A DNA stretch of 64,000 nucleotides from Hyperoodon ampullatus. Lineage: Eukaryota; Chordata; Mammalia; Artiodactyla; Ziphiidae. The notes beneath the pieces are model-generated. The model saw only the letters and a program-made list of their open reading frames with translations, was not told where the DNA came from and ran no database searches. The DNA lies in the NCBI GenBank assembly GCA_949752795.1, contig OX457061.1, positions 36,984,338 to 37,048,337 on the forward strand. The letters are read 5' to 3'. Both the position numbers and the translations under genes were made by a program. Below are positions 24,548 to 35,649 of the stretch, one piece after another; positions within the stretch are counted from its first letter, which is position 1, and every line of letters starts with the position of its first letter.

Positions 24548-25394
24548 CAATCTGATACTTTTGAATAACTGAGCACCAACATTGGGGAATTCAGGAATGC
24601 CTGAAGTGTGGTTTTTAACAACTTTTTTATAATTATCAAAATACTCAGTTTTAAATAGATTTGGTCTCAAAAGATCAATGTTTAGGAAAGTTTAATATAT
24701 ATTTTTATAGATTACAAGGTCTTCGACTATTTCCTAATATATTTACTTTGCTGTCATAAACATAAGAAACACATACTCAACTCTTGACATTTCTTGTGCA
24801 TTTTAATCTTTTCAGACTTTAAAATGGGACTAATAAAATACTAAAGATCAAATTCTGATAAAATTAATCTTCAGGGTGATGTTTATAAAGAGGGCTTGCC
24901 AGAAACTGTTCACCAGTATTCACTTGTAAAAAGCATTATTAGAACTTTTTAAAATGGCAAGCACATTGGCCACAATTTGTTTATAATAGTTTTTGTAGCC
25001 AACAAAACAGCAAGATTTAAGAACTAGAATTTTGTATTACTAGTGTTGATTCTTTTATTTGATACCATAATAATTGGTTTTTGCAAGCTATTTATCTTTA
25101 TTTTGCAATTCAAAAAGATAAGTCCTTTATCCTGAAGAGATTCATCTTTTGGACATTCATAAAATAACCCCACATATAACAGTACTTGGAAGTAATGGAT
25201 TCCACAAAAATACTGTTTTCACCTACTCCTTCAGTACACAAAGAAATTTTTTAGAATGCAGGGTTGAGTTTATGTAATGGAACAGTTGATGAATGCCTTT
25301 ATCTACAAATACTCTCTAAGTGATGCCATCCAATCCAATGGCCGTAATTACCACTCACATGCAAATGATTACCAATTCTCCAGCGTGAATTCTT

Positions 25395-25607
25395 TTTTTT
25401 TTTTTTTTTTTTTTTTGCGGTACGCGGGCCTCTCACTGTTGTGGCCTCTCCCGTTGCGGAGCACAGGCTCCGGATGCGCAGGCTCAGCGGCCATGGCTCA
25501 CGGGCCCAGCCGCTCCGCGGCATATGGGATCCTCCCAGACCGGGGCACGAACCCGTATCCCCTGCATCGGCAGGCGGACTCTCAACCACTGCGCCACCAG
25601 GGAGGCC
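25395..25607 (-). mobile_element. CHR SINE (short type), 'catatggg' subfamily
   Basis: Body with variants ggatgcgcagg, cggcatatgggatcctccc, cccgtatcccc and gggaggccc that are not in most neighbours. TSD ctccagcgtgaattctt at 25378-25394 and 25608-25624. Confidence 0.93.
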
Positions 25608-25639
25608 CTCCAGCGTGAATTCTTATGCCCAATCTAGAC

Positions 25640-26780
25640 TTATTTCCCAACTGTCTCTTCAACATCTCCCACTTGACTGTCTAACAGGTATCTCAAATTT
25701 AACATGTCCAAAATACATTCTTGATTCCTCCCCTTCCTCCCACCCCACACTAAATCTTTTCGCCCTCAGTCTTTACTATCTTAGTATAAGATAGCTCTAT
25801 TTTACCAGAGGCTCACATCCACAATCTGGAAGGCATTCTTTTTTTTTTTTTTTTTTTTTTGGTGGTACGCGGGCCTCTCATTGCTGTGGCCTCTCCCGTT
25901 GCGGAGCACAGGCTCTGGACGCGCAGGCTCAGTGGCCATGGCTCACGGGCCCAGCTGCTCCGCGGCATGTGGGATCCTCCCAGACCGGGGCACGAACCCG
26001 TGTCCCCTGCATCGGCAGGTGGACTCTCAACCACTGCGCCACCAGGGAAGCCCTGGAAGGCACTCTTGATTACTCTCTTTCTCTCCATAACCCACATCTA
26101 CTAAACCCATCAGCAAATCATTCCAAATATATATGTAATCACCATGTGCAGTGCTCACGTCCCCACCTGGGTCACCACCATCTCTCATCTGGACTATGAT
26201 AAGAGCCTCTACTTAAGCCTACAGTGTATTCTTAACATAGCAACAAGAATATTAAACCTATCATCTCCCTCCTCTACTCAAAATCCTCCATGGCTTCCTA
26301 TTTTACTCAGTGTAAAGATTATAAAGGCTCTGCATCATCTAGTCTTAACACCTTCTCTGAGCCTATCATTTATGGCTTTCCTATTTTTTACACTCCAATG
26401 ATATAGTCTTTTTTTCTGATATTTGAACACATTAAGCACACTTCCATTTTAGGGACTTTGCACTTGCTGTTCTTTCTGACTGGATCATTGTTCTACCATA
26501 TATACACATAACTTACACCCTCACATCCTTCAAGCTTCTGTTCAAATGTCAACATACTGTAAACACTTCCCCTAACCTACCTCATCTGAAATAGCACCAC
26601 TCCCATCTCAGTCATTATTAATCCCCTCACCATGAGCTAAAGGAAAAACACTAGCTTCCATAGATGTTAGAGAGCAGTTTAGCTAATGTCAACTCTACTT
26701 ACTAATTAATTATAACATGTGCAACCAACGCCACACTTCCATGTATTTTTCCAATCACAATATTTATCACATTTTATGCT
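25640..26780 (+). mobile_element. L2 fragment, interrupted by a SINE
   Basis: Order of LINE2 ORF2 end and 3' UTR: 'tctcaaatttaacatgtcca', 'catctctcatctggactatg', 'aaaatcctccatggcttcct', 'ttgcacttgctgttctttct'. Interrupted at 25841-26053. Confidence 0.75.
25841..26053 (-). mobile_element. CHR SINE (short type)
   Basis: TSD ctggaaggcattctt at 25826-25840 and ctggaaggcactctt at 26053-26067. It shares gggatcctcccagaccgggg with the 25395 copy but not the other subfamily variants. Confidence 0.92.
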
Positions 26781-26856
26781 ATTACTTATGAAATTACATC
26801 TTACCCACAAGACCAAGGATCAGTTTCTTACAATGTAATTTACTAGCATCTGATAA

Positions 26857-27090
26857 GTACAGCTAACATTTCTTGAGCACTTACTATGTAACAGGCACTG
26901 TTCTAAGTGCTTTAAATGCATTAACCCATGTGATCCACACAATGAAGGTATAAAATAGATACCATCTTCATCCCCATTATATAAATAAGAAAAAGACATA
27001 GAGGGAGTAAGTTACTTGTCCAAGGTTATAGAGGTAGTAAGTGGTAGAGCTAGGATTCAAACCAGCTCCAGATACTGTATCCTTAATCAT
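26857..27090 (+). repeat. MIR
   Basis: 'cttgagcacttactatgtaa', 'caggcactgttctaagtgct', 'ccccattatataaataagaa', 'agtggtagagctaggattca': the best-preserved MIR here. Confidence 0.85.
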
Positions 27091-27099
27091 TATGCTATA

Positions 27100-27500
27100 C
27101 TACATTTTAGTTGGCTAATGGAATAGAGTGTCAGGGGGAGAGGGCTTAATTAATGTAATTAGAGAAAGACTCTCTGAGGAGGTGAATTTGAGCTGCAAAT
27201 GGAATGATGTAGATTCAGCTAAGTGACTATCTCGGTAAAGAGTATTCCAGGCCTAAGAAATAGAAGACAGAAATGGACAAGGACAGAAATAAGGGGGGGG
27301 GGGGGGAGGGGGAGAGGGTCAAAGGGCCAGAAAAGCTAGGGTGCTAAATAAGCAGAAGAGTTAGGAATTGAGGTTAAAGAGATGGGGAGAAGTCTGCGAA
27401 TGGGGACTTAAGTGCCTCGCTAAGAAGTTTTGGTGTTTTCCTACAGCAATGTGAAGGAGGATTAAACAGGAGAGTGCCATAACTAAAGGGCTGAGAGTCC
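27100..27500. repeat. Old interspersed repeat with G-rich insert
   Basis: 'ctctgaggaggtgaatttga', 'gagtattccaggcctaagaa' and 'gaagttttggtgttttccta' belong to the diverged family also seen at 2730-3650. It contains the G-run at 27293-27306. Confidence 0.45.
27293..27318 (+). repeat. Poly-G tract (G14 and further G runs)
   Basis: Fourteen consecutive G, then A, five G, AGA, three G. On the transcript strand this is a C-rich tract. Confidence 0.9.
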
Positions 27501-28279
27501 TATCCCAATGGTTACTATTGAAGACTCTTTCAATTACCTCTCTTCACCTGAAGGACCCATGATCTTTTGGGAACAAACAAGGTTTGTTACTGGTCTGAGG
27601 GAAATGATAAGTGGAATGACAAGACAGGCCCACACAACCTTGACTAAATTCACTGCTGACTGATGGCAATGTTGAGCCACAGGTGCTATAACTTCTTTTG
27701 TAAAGCAGTAGAAGTTAGCAGTAGCTACAGTGCCACGGTAGCAAAAGCAAACAAAAAATGCTGATGGATCACAGAGGGTTCAATGCCACTTTGTGGGATA
27801 AACAGTAGAAAAGAAAATCCACCAGAACAAAGAAACCAATCACTTAAGTAACTGCTGAACACTTTTAGGAAACCAACGGTGGCTACGGATACCACTGCTA
27901 AAACCCTCCATAGGACATGCTTCACAAATGCACATATTTAGAAAATGGTACTCAGGAAACTATCACAGGGAATAAAGTAGGCATAATAAATGGTATATTT
28001 TGATATTTACATGCATAGCACATGAACCATATTAGGAAATATATCTGAGTTCTATCACCAATTGGTACAATGACTGTGGGGAAAGTAAAAACTTCTAAGG
28101 TCCCCAGTACCCTTATTTGTAAAATGTGAGAATAGGATAGGATACATTTCAATTCTTAAATACACATGCACACACACACCCCTATGACTCTTCATTCAGT
28201 AGTACAAATCCAAAGGTTTGGAAAACAGTTAAATGAGTCTAGACTGGCCTGAGATCATGTTGTTTAATATATAACGACG

Positions 28280-28507
28280 GGGCTTCCCTGGTGGCGCAGT
28301 GGTTGAGAGTCCGCCTGCCGATGCAGGGGACACGGGTTCGTGCCCCGGTCTGGGAAGAGCCCACGTGCCGCGGAGTGGCTGGGCCCGTGAGCCATGGCCG
28401 CTGAGCCTGCGCGTCTGGAGCCAGTGCTCCGCAACGGGAGAGGCCACAACAGTGAGAGGCCCGCGTACCGCAAAAAAAAAAAAATAAATAAAAAATAATA
28501 ATAATAA
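28280..28507 (+). mobile_element. CHR SINE (short type), antisense to PTBP3
   Basis: GGGCTTCCCTGGTGGCGCAG to GCGTACCGC-A(n), followed by an (AAT)n-like tail. Confidence 0.92.
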
Positions 28508-28528
28508 TGAGACATAAACATGAAAATA

Positions 28529-28880
28529 GGGACTTCCCTGCTGGCACCGTGGTTAAGAATCCACCTGCCAATGCAGGGGACACAGGTTCGATCCCTGGTC
28601 CAGGAATATCCCACAAGCCACAATGAGCAACTAAGCCCATGTGCCACAACTACTGAGCCTGCACTCTAAAGCCCACAAGCCACAACTACTGAAGCCCGCG
28701 TGCCACAACTACTGAAGCCTGTGTGCCTAGAGCCCGTGCTCCACAACGAGAAGCCACCGCAATGAGAAGCCCACGCACCACAACGAAGAGTAGCCCCCCA
28801 CTCGCCGCAATTAGAGAAAGCCCGCACGCAGCAACGAAGACCCAACGCAGCCATAAATAAATAAATATATATATATATAA
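28529..28880 (+). mobile_element. CHR SINE (long type)
   Basis: GGGACTTCCCTGCTGGCACC start, 'acaactactgaagcc' repeated, (TAAA)n and (TA)n tail. Second member of the three-SINE cluster. Confidence 0.9.
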
Positions 28881-28903
28881 ATAAGCATATAATATGTTTT
28901 AGT

Positions 28904-28908
<5 letters not shown>

Positions 28909-28949
<41 letters not shown>

Positions 28950-29140
28950 TGGTATGCGGGCCTCTCACTGTTGTGGCCTCTCCCGTTGCGGAGCACAGGC
29001 TCCGGATGCGCAGGCTCAGCAGCCATGGCTCACGGGCCCAGCCGCTCCGCGGCATATGGGATCCTCCCAGACCGGGGCACGAACCCGTATCCCCTGCATC
29101 GGCAGGCGGACTCTCAACCACTGCGCCACCAGGGAGGCCC
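28909..29140 (-). mobile_element. CHR SINE (short type), 'catatggg' subfamily, very long T tract
   Basis: The T run spans 28905-28948 (44 T). TSD tgttttagtgtttt at 28895-28908 and 29141-29154. The body differs from the 25395 copy at only about three positions. Confidence 0.93.
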
Positions 29141-29219
29141 TGTTTTAGTGTTTTAAAATAATTTTTATACTTAGGTTGTCAAGTATAATGAAATGGAATA
29201 CTGGAGGTGACATTAGGGG

Positions 29220-29340
29220 ACTTGAGTTCTAACTGGTTCTTAAATTACTCTTTACAATATTCAACTCATCAAGTATCTGAGCCTCAGTTTTATTCAATAC
29301 AAAATTATGTAACTAGGTAGGTGGTCGATCTTCCAGTTCT
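29220..29340 (+). repeat. MIR-like fragment
   Basis: 'acttgagttctaactggttc' then 'gagcctcagttttattcaat' follows the MIR core order. Short. Confidence 0.45.
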
Positions 29341-29888
29341 TAAATTTTATATCTTCACAGTAGGCCATGATGTGATACACTGCCTCTTATCAAGACAGTT
29401 TAGACATAGTAATGGGTAGTCTATGAAAGCTATGTTGAGAATCAGTCAGTATTTAACGTGATACTTCCTTATTTAAGTGACTCATATTTTCCTTTCAGAG
29501 TTTTTAAAATAAAAATACTCAAGTGTAGGGAGGAGTCAATAGAAACAGATTAGTTGTTTTCTATATTGATGTTACTTTCTGAGGAACAACTACTACTGGT
29601 GCTTTTTATAGGAGTCTGTGCTTTGTTCATTTTCATGCTTAGGTATAAAAAAACAGAATTCTTACATACCTTTTTAAATCAAGTATTTAAGTTAGAAAAT
29701 GGAGGCTTTCAAAAAACTATCTCTAATTGATACTATTTCTTGCATGAAACAGGATGCTGAAGATTTTTTAAAATTATTTAAACAAATACATTAACCAAAA
29801 TCAACAACCTGAAAAACTAAAGACATAAAACATCCGAAGTTACAGAGGTCATATTTGACTCTGCTTTCATAAGAGTGTTCCTCCTTAC

Positions 29889-30053
29889 CTGATGAAGAAC
29901 TTCCAGGGTAACAGGATAAAACAGGTTTTCAATAATTATTCGGAGCACAGGGCTCTGCCCAGGCAGGACTGTGCCTTCATTAGCAGGAACTCCAGGAAGG
30001 GCCAGACTTCCTGACTGGACAGTACTGACAGCCTGCAGTGCAGCTTGGGCTCT
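29889..30053 (-). CDS. PTBP3: PTBP3 exon 5 (RRM1-RRM2 linker and start of RRM2)
   Basis: A 165-nt, phase 0-0 exon of 55 codons. It encodes [20 protein letters not shown], then [20 protein letters not shown], then [15 protein letters not shown]. The Ala/Gln-rich linker leads into the RRM2 RNP2 strand (VLRIIIENL) and first helix (TLEVLHQ). The donor is strong (CATCAG/GTAAGG). The acceptor is weak: the bases before the AG read TTTTGTATTATTAAATAG, an A/T mix with few cytosines. The linker PGVPANEG differs from the human SGGPSNEG I remember, as expected for a fast-evolving linker. Confidence 0.97.
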
Positions 30054-30379
30054 CTATTTAATAATACAAAATGAGAACTTGTGGTTACACAGAAGCATTA
30101 TATAATCCTTAAAATTAGTTGATGTAAAGTAATATGAAGTAATATAGTTAAATAAAAATATACATATCTACTTTCTCTGGATGCATATATCCTAAAATTG
30201 TAATCAGTCAAGAATCAAAAGTCTTGCCTTCTTATCACAATGACACAATATTTAAGAAAGTTCTTAAATTTACTTGAAGAAATGAAAACAAAACCATGGC
30301 CAAAAAAGAAGAAAATTTGGATATTACTTTTATTTCCTAATTTTTAAATGACAATAGGAAAAAAGACAGTGTGAAAGTA

Positions 30380-31960
30380 ACATTAAAGCCCACTTTAAAA
30401 AAATCACTGAAGTCCCCCTCTTCTTTTTTCCTCCCTGGACAACTGAGTTCTAAAGCCTTTGGGTGGCATATGATAGGCGTTAAATACGGAGGAAGAGGGG
30501 AGCTGTGGTGGTTCAGCGTGGGGCAAGGACGGCATCCCTATACAAAGGCATCCTGGCATGGAGCATCAGAGCCTGAGCAACGCAAGGAGTGCATCCATGT
30601 GATAGGTCCGCCTGGTAAGGGAAACCGGAGCCCAAACAAGGTAAGGAAGGTATCTGTGAGTGGGTGGCTCACTGCTGGCTGTCAGAACCTAGGGAGCATG
30701 AGATGGGTAAGAAAGGCATCCAGAGGAGAGTAGCCTAGCCAGGACTGTCAGAACCCAGGGAGAGTTAAGAAGGGGTCCACACGTAGTAAAAATAATCTAA
30801 GCAGGGTGAAGAGGAGGTCGGTCCATGGGGACCTGAATGGACTAAGGAAGTAATTCAATGGAGGGGCAGCCTGGCATGAGATGTTAGAATCCAAGCAGGG
30901 GCAGGCAGAAAAGTTTCTTAATATCATGCTCCACTAAAAGGAAGCAGGTGCTCTAAAAAATGCCTAACTCTAAAGCTGGATCAAGGAAAGCACAAGATGA
31001 GTGTGTAACTTTTATGGTTTTGTGGGGGTTTTGCTGTTGCTGTTTTGTACCAGAATGCAAAGAAGTTTTCAAAGAATGATGGGAACGAGCCAAAAGGACA
31101 CAGAAGACAGCTGGAAGGGGCTCCCACTGGCCAAATACAGGACAGTTTGAGAACCAAAATAATGACTGTAACAAATAAAAACCCATCAAATGAAATGGGA
31201 AACATTAAGTCCATAGGCTGATATAGATTGACAGTTGATAAGGAACAGTATATTTACACTGCCTTAAAGTACCTTCCCCCAAACACTCTTCTTTCCCCCT
31301 TCGTAAGTCACAACTTTACAGTGGAGAAGCCAGGCAAACACCAGCCAAATCAAGTGATCAAAGAGCACACCATCAGTAATGCAACAAACTGAAGTTATGT
31401 GCTCCCTGATATGATGCAATGAGAAAAAAAGAGCATTACTTCTGTGACATTCCTGTCAAAGCTACATACACTGAATCTACTCACAAGGAAACATAAGACA
31501 AACTCAAATTGAGGGATGGCCTAAAAGATAAGTAGCCCATAATTTTCAAAAGCGTCAAGGTTACGAAAGTCAAAAAAACCCTGTAAACTGTTTCACATAA
31601 AAGGATACTAGAAGATGTGATTTCTAAATGGAACATGTGATTATGAATAATGCTTATTTAGCTGGAACAAACATTATTGGGACAACTGGAAAAACTTGAA
31701 CGGGGACTGAGGATTGGAGGGAAGTAATGCACCAAATGTTAATTTCCAGATTTTGACCACTGTATTCTGGTTGTGTAGAAGAATACTCTTCTTTGAAGGA
31801 AATGCACACTAAAAGTTTGGCCAATGAACACAGACCAGATTAACAATTTATTCCCAAATGCCTCAAGGAATCAACAGTTCTTTGTATTATATCTGTAACT
31901 CTTTTTAAATTTTGTGACTGTCTCAAAATTTAAAACAATTATTTAAAATATAAAGTAGGT
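30380..31960 (+). mobile_element. Old LINE-like repeat with degenerate tandem head
   Basis: The 30470-30930 part contains several related units ending in forms of 'tcagaacc-agggag...aag'. The rest has 'ctcccactggccaaatacag', 'atgttaatttccagattttg' and a degenerate end. The motif order matches 10560-12220. Confidence 0.5.
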
Positions 31961-32816
31961 GAAAGAGGAGAAAATCGAAGAGAAAAAAAGCACGGTTAAT
32001 GGTTATTGAAATTAAATGCAAGTTTTCATCTGTCTTTTGTTCCGTACTTATAATTTCCTAAGAATGGTGATAATTAGTAAAATGTTTGTGCCACAAAATG
32101 AAAAAATCCTACCACTTTAATGCAGATTCTTTCATTTTTACATATTGTACTCACTTGCAATTTTAAAGAACACAGTACTTTATCACAGTACTTTGTTTTT
32201 CATATGAACATTTGTTTTGTTTTCATGACTTTCATTTTTAATTTACTATTTATTATACCACCTTTCTAATGTGAGATTAGTAGCCTTCCAACATTTTGCT
32301 ATGAAAAATAACATTAAAATAAGTATCTTTCTGGAAAAGTGGCAGTCTTTTACTTCCGTACACTTAAGAGTTGAACAACTTCCACTTTTATATACATTTT
32401 TTTTACCTTTTAACAGCATTTTTATGTCATATACAGACTTTTATGTATCAAGCAAAACACAAACTACCAAATGCTGTTTCCAAATCATATTTGAGAACAA
32501 TATATGAATTATTTGAATATTTTATATCATTAGCTTTCAAAACTATGTTCTTGTAAAGCCAAGTGTGTGGAATACTGAGCATCCTAATTCTGCTTCAAAC
32601 ATGGCAGTTTATCTATTTTATAGTGGGCTCCCCAGTACAATTTTATTTGGAAAAAAGGGTTGTACTGCTTTCAAATTTGAAAACTGGCTCACATTTCCAC
32701 TTTGAGCCTTTAAATAGGCAATGATGATGTTGGGAGGTCATTCAAAAAAGACTCAGAATTAACACAGGGATTAGAGTCAGCAGAAAAGAACATTAAAGTA
32801 GTTATTAAAACTGTAT

Positions 32817-32836
32817 TGCACGCACACACACACAGG
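32817..32836. repeat. Short (CA)n tract
   Basis: About eight CA units after 'tgtattgcacg'. Confidence 0.8.
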
Positions 32837-32870
32837 AAAAAAAAGGTTAAGTAGAGACATGGAAGACCAA

Positions 32871-33066
32871 CAGTGCTGTCCAACAGAATTTCCTGTGATA
32901 ATGGAAATGTTCAACATCTACAGTATGCAATATGACAGTACTAGCCACAAGTGGCTAGTGAGCACTCCAAATGTACCTAGTGCAACTGAGGAACTGAATT
33001 TTTTATTTTTAAATTTATTTAAATTTAGCCACATTTAGCTAGCAGCTACCATACTGGACATCACAA
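32871..33066. mobile_element. Non-autonomous DNA transposon (family not named)
   Basis: Starts CAGTGCTGTCCAACAG; the end TACTGGACATCACAA is its diverged inverse. Internal 'tagccacaagtggctagtga' is typical of a common mammalian short DNA transposon. Confidence 0.65.
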
Positions 33067-33205
33067 CTTCATAATATCTAGGAAAAATCATCATAGTGAG
33101 GCTGTCAGTGGAATAATGGTGCCTTTTCTTCTTCTATCAGGATGATTAAATCTTATCAAAACTAAGCCTGCATAACTGAAAGTAAACTTAACCTCACTAA
33201 CTTTT

Positions 33206-33322
33206 TCTTGGCTGCGCTGCGCAGCTTGTGGGATCTTAGTTCGCCGACCAGGGAGGGATCAAACCTAGGCCCTCCACAGTGAAAGTGCAGAGTCCTAACC
33301 ACTGGACCGTCAGGGAATTCCC
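33206..33322 (-). mobile_element. Short tRNA-derived SINE (CHRS-like)
   Basis: 'cttgtgggatcttagttcgc' to 'accgtcagggaattccc'. TSD aacctcactaactttt at 33190-33205 and aacctcactgactttt at 33323-33338. Confidence 0.92.
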
Positions 33323-35263
33323 AACCTCACTGACTTTTACTTCATTACCCATCAATCATTCTATCAATCCTTTTTATTAAACAATTCTATATATATGCTT
33401 ACTGCTGTTACATTACTGTTATTGTTGCTACTGTTGTTGTTTCTCTTCCTTCACTCTTTCCTCTTTGGCACAGAAGATACCACAGTGGAGAAACATGAGA
33501 AGCCATGGTATATATTGTCCTTATCATTCTAGAGTTGTCAATATACTCTGCATTAGTACTTCACAGAGCATTGAGTACAAAAGTCTCTGCATAGCAGGCA
33601 TGCAAAAAAATTCTTTTGACAATAAAAGTCTGAGAAAAAGATTTATTTAATAAGTAACTCTATAGTTTCAATTTTTAATTAGGCAAAAATATTTAAGGAA
33701 AAAAAAATGAAAGTGGAGGCATACTTTCCACTGAGGACAACAGAAAAGTGAGGGGGAAAAAAAAGAAATGTCTTCTTAACATGAAGAGGTATTTCAGGTA
33801 CACAGAAGACATATTTTCTGTGTATCTGATACTAAACATTTTGAGGCAGCAGAATTCTTATTATGGGATAGTTTTAAATGTTTCAGCAACAAACCCTCCG
33901 GAATGGTTACATTAACTAGTAGTAAAGGAAACAGCAGTAGTATGATGGAAAAATCAACAAATATTTTATTGAGGTGGGGGAGGTATATATACTTCATGTA
34001 AAATTTAAACATGCCTGGATAATGTGAAGAAGACATTTCTAAAATTGAGATGGAAATGAATATACAACACAATTCACAGATCTTAAGTGTTCAGTTGGAT
34101 GATTTTTTGGGAAATTTTTTAAGGGGAAGTCCTTCCATGGTCATCTCTTTGCAAATTTATAAACTTCCACCCACAAGGTCAAGAAAAACTGTCTATACAA
34201 AAATGAATCCTATTAATACAACCACTCCTCAAATGCTGTACCTCAAAATAGGATCTAAATTTTTTACCTATAATTTTAGCTTAAACCAAGGGACAAAGAT
34301 ACTTGATATTCACCTCACCCTCTGCCAAGTATGTCCATAAGCTGGAAAAGAAGTTATGTGCGTGTTTTGGGATATCTTGCTATTCAAAGAGAAGAGAATG
34401 AAACAGTAATTTATCAGTTTCTGAGGGCTGTCTGAATAGAAAAACATCTGGTACATTTTATATGTGCAAACAGGACCTTCAATTTTGACTTCAGCTTCGG
34501 TGTAGGACTCTGAATAAAAGAAAAATATTATTTTATCAAACACCAATGCAAAAAATGGACAAAAGTAACAAAATGGAAAGGGTACTGGGAAGAAATCAAG
34601 GCTATCTAAGAATAAACTAGGTCATTTGGGCTGGCTTTGGTTGCCAAGCAACTGGGATTTCTCACTGTTTCCCTTTGGAATAATCCAGTCTTTGAGAGTT
34701 TTATTAAATTGTTTACATCGTCTTCAAGACTTTAACATATTTAGGAATAACACTAATGAGAAAACTGCATGACTTACATGAAGAATTAAAAATTCTTCTG
34801 AAAGATAGGAAATAAAATATAACTTCCTCCTCAAAAGGATCAGTTAGCAATATAGACATGTTAATTATCTACAAATAAATCTATAAAATCAACCCAATTC
34901 TAACTGTGTTTTTTGGGGTTAGGAGTTATCAAAATAATGCTAATATATCCTGAGAAATAAACAAAACATATTATCCATTTAATTTCGAAAAAGAGAGGGT
35001 AAAGAATAGGGCCTTGCCCTACAACATATTAAGCTTTAGGGACACTGAATTAGGAATGGAACAGAACAGAATCCAAAAGGTAGTCCATATTAGACATGGA
35101 CTGCATACCATGTGAGCCACACACACATGAGGGTAGATGGGGGTCATGCAAGCAGAATGTGTAGTCGTGTCTAACAAGTGTATATATGCGGGTTGTAAGT
35201 ACGCATAGTCTGTGTATGGAAAACTAGACCATGACAAAAGACAAGTTTCACAAGAGTGGATAT

Positions 35264-35462
35264 ATATATATATATTTTTAAAGATTTTTTTTGATGTGGA
35301 TCATTTTTTAAAGAGTCTTCATTGAATTTGTTACAATAGTGCTTCTGTTTTATGTTTTTTGGCACGAGGCATGTGGGATCTTAGCTCCCCGACCAGGGAT
35401 CGAACCCACACCCCTTGCTTTAGAAGGCAAAGTCTTAACCACTGGCCTGCCAGGGAAGTCCC
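35264..35462 (-). mobile_element. tRNA-derived SINE with longer 3' body
   Basis: The tRNA-like part ('gtgggatcttagctccccga' to 'cctgccagggaagtccc') is preceded by a body reading 'tcttcattgaatttgttaca', a layout seen in another cetartiodactyl SINE type. The possible TSD is gagtggata at about 35255 and 35465. Confidence 0.8.
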
Positions 35463-35649
35463 ATGAGTGGATAATATTGATAAATGGGTTATTCAACTAC
35501 AACAAAAGAGAAACTGGTCACTGGGAGTAAGAGAAAGACCAAAGCCTCACTCTCCACCCACAAAATATTCTTAACAAAACAAAGATTTAAACTCTACAAA
35601 TAAAAACCAAAACATGAAAGTATAAGAAAACATAGGTAAAAAAAATGTT

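Larger units (their letters stand above)
18281..29888 (-). other. PTBP3: PTBP3 intron 5 (11.6 kb)
   Basis: GT-AG intron between exons 5 and 6. It holds L1 ORF2 and 3' pieces, two L2 fragments, a MIR, a composite SINE and a cluster of three SINEs at 28280-29140. I see nothing assignable in 22505-23215, 23800-24190, 24565-25375, 27500-28260 or 29340-29888. Confidence 0.9.

Noticed and set aside
25277..25618. Recurrent 60-130-codon frames with a common Leu/Trp/Pro/Arg-rich pattern (many places)
   Set aside because: All are translations of CHR SINEs in one frame or another, ending at the GGGAAGCCC edge. They are not a gene family.
30371..30733. 120-codon open frame on the plus strand
   Set aside because: It falls in the degenerate tandem part of an old repeat. 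The same repeat elsewhere has stops in this frame.
34310..34546. An additional PTBP3 or cryptic exon in intron 4
   Set aside because: The translation has no similarity to any PTB region, and the phase does not fit between exons 4 and 5.
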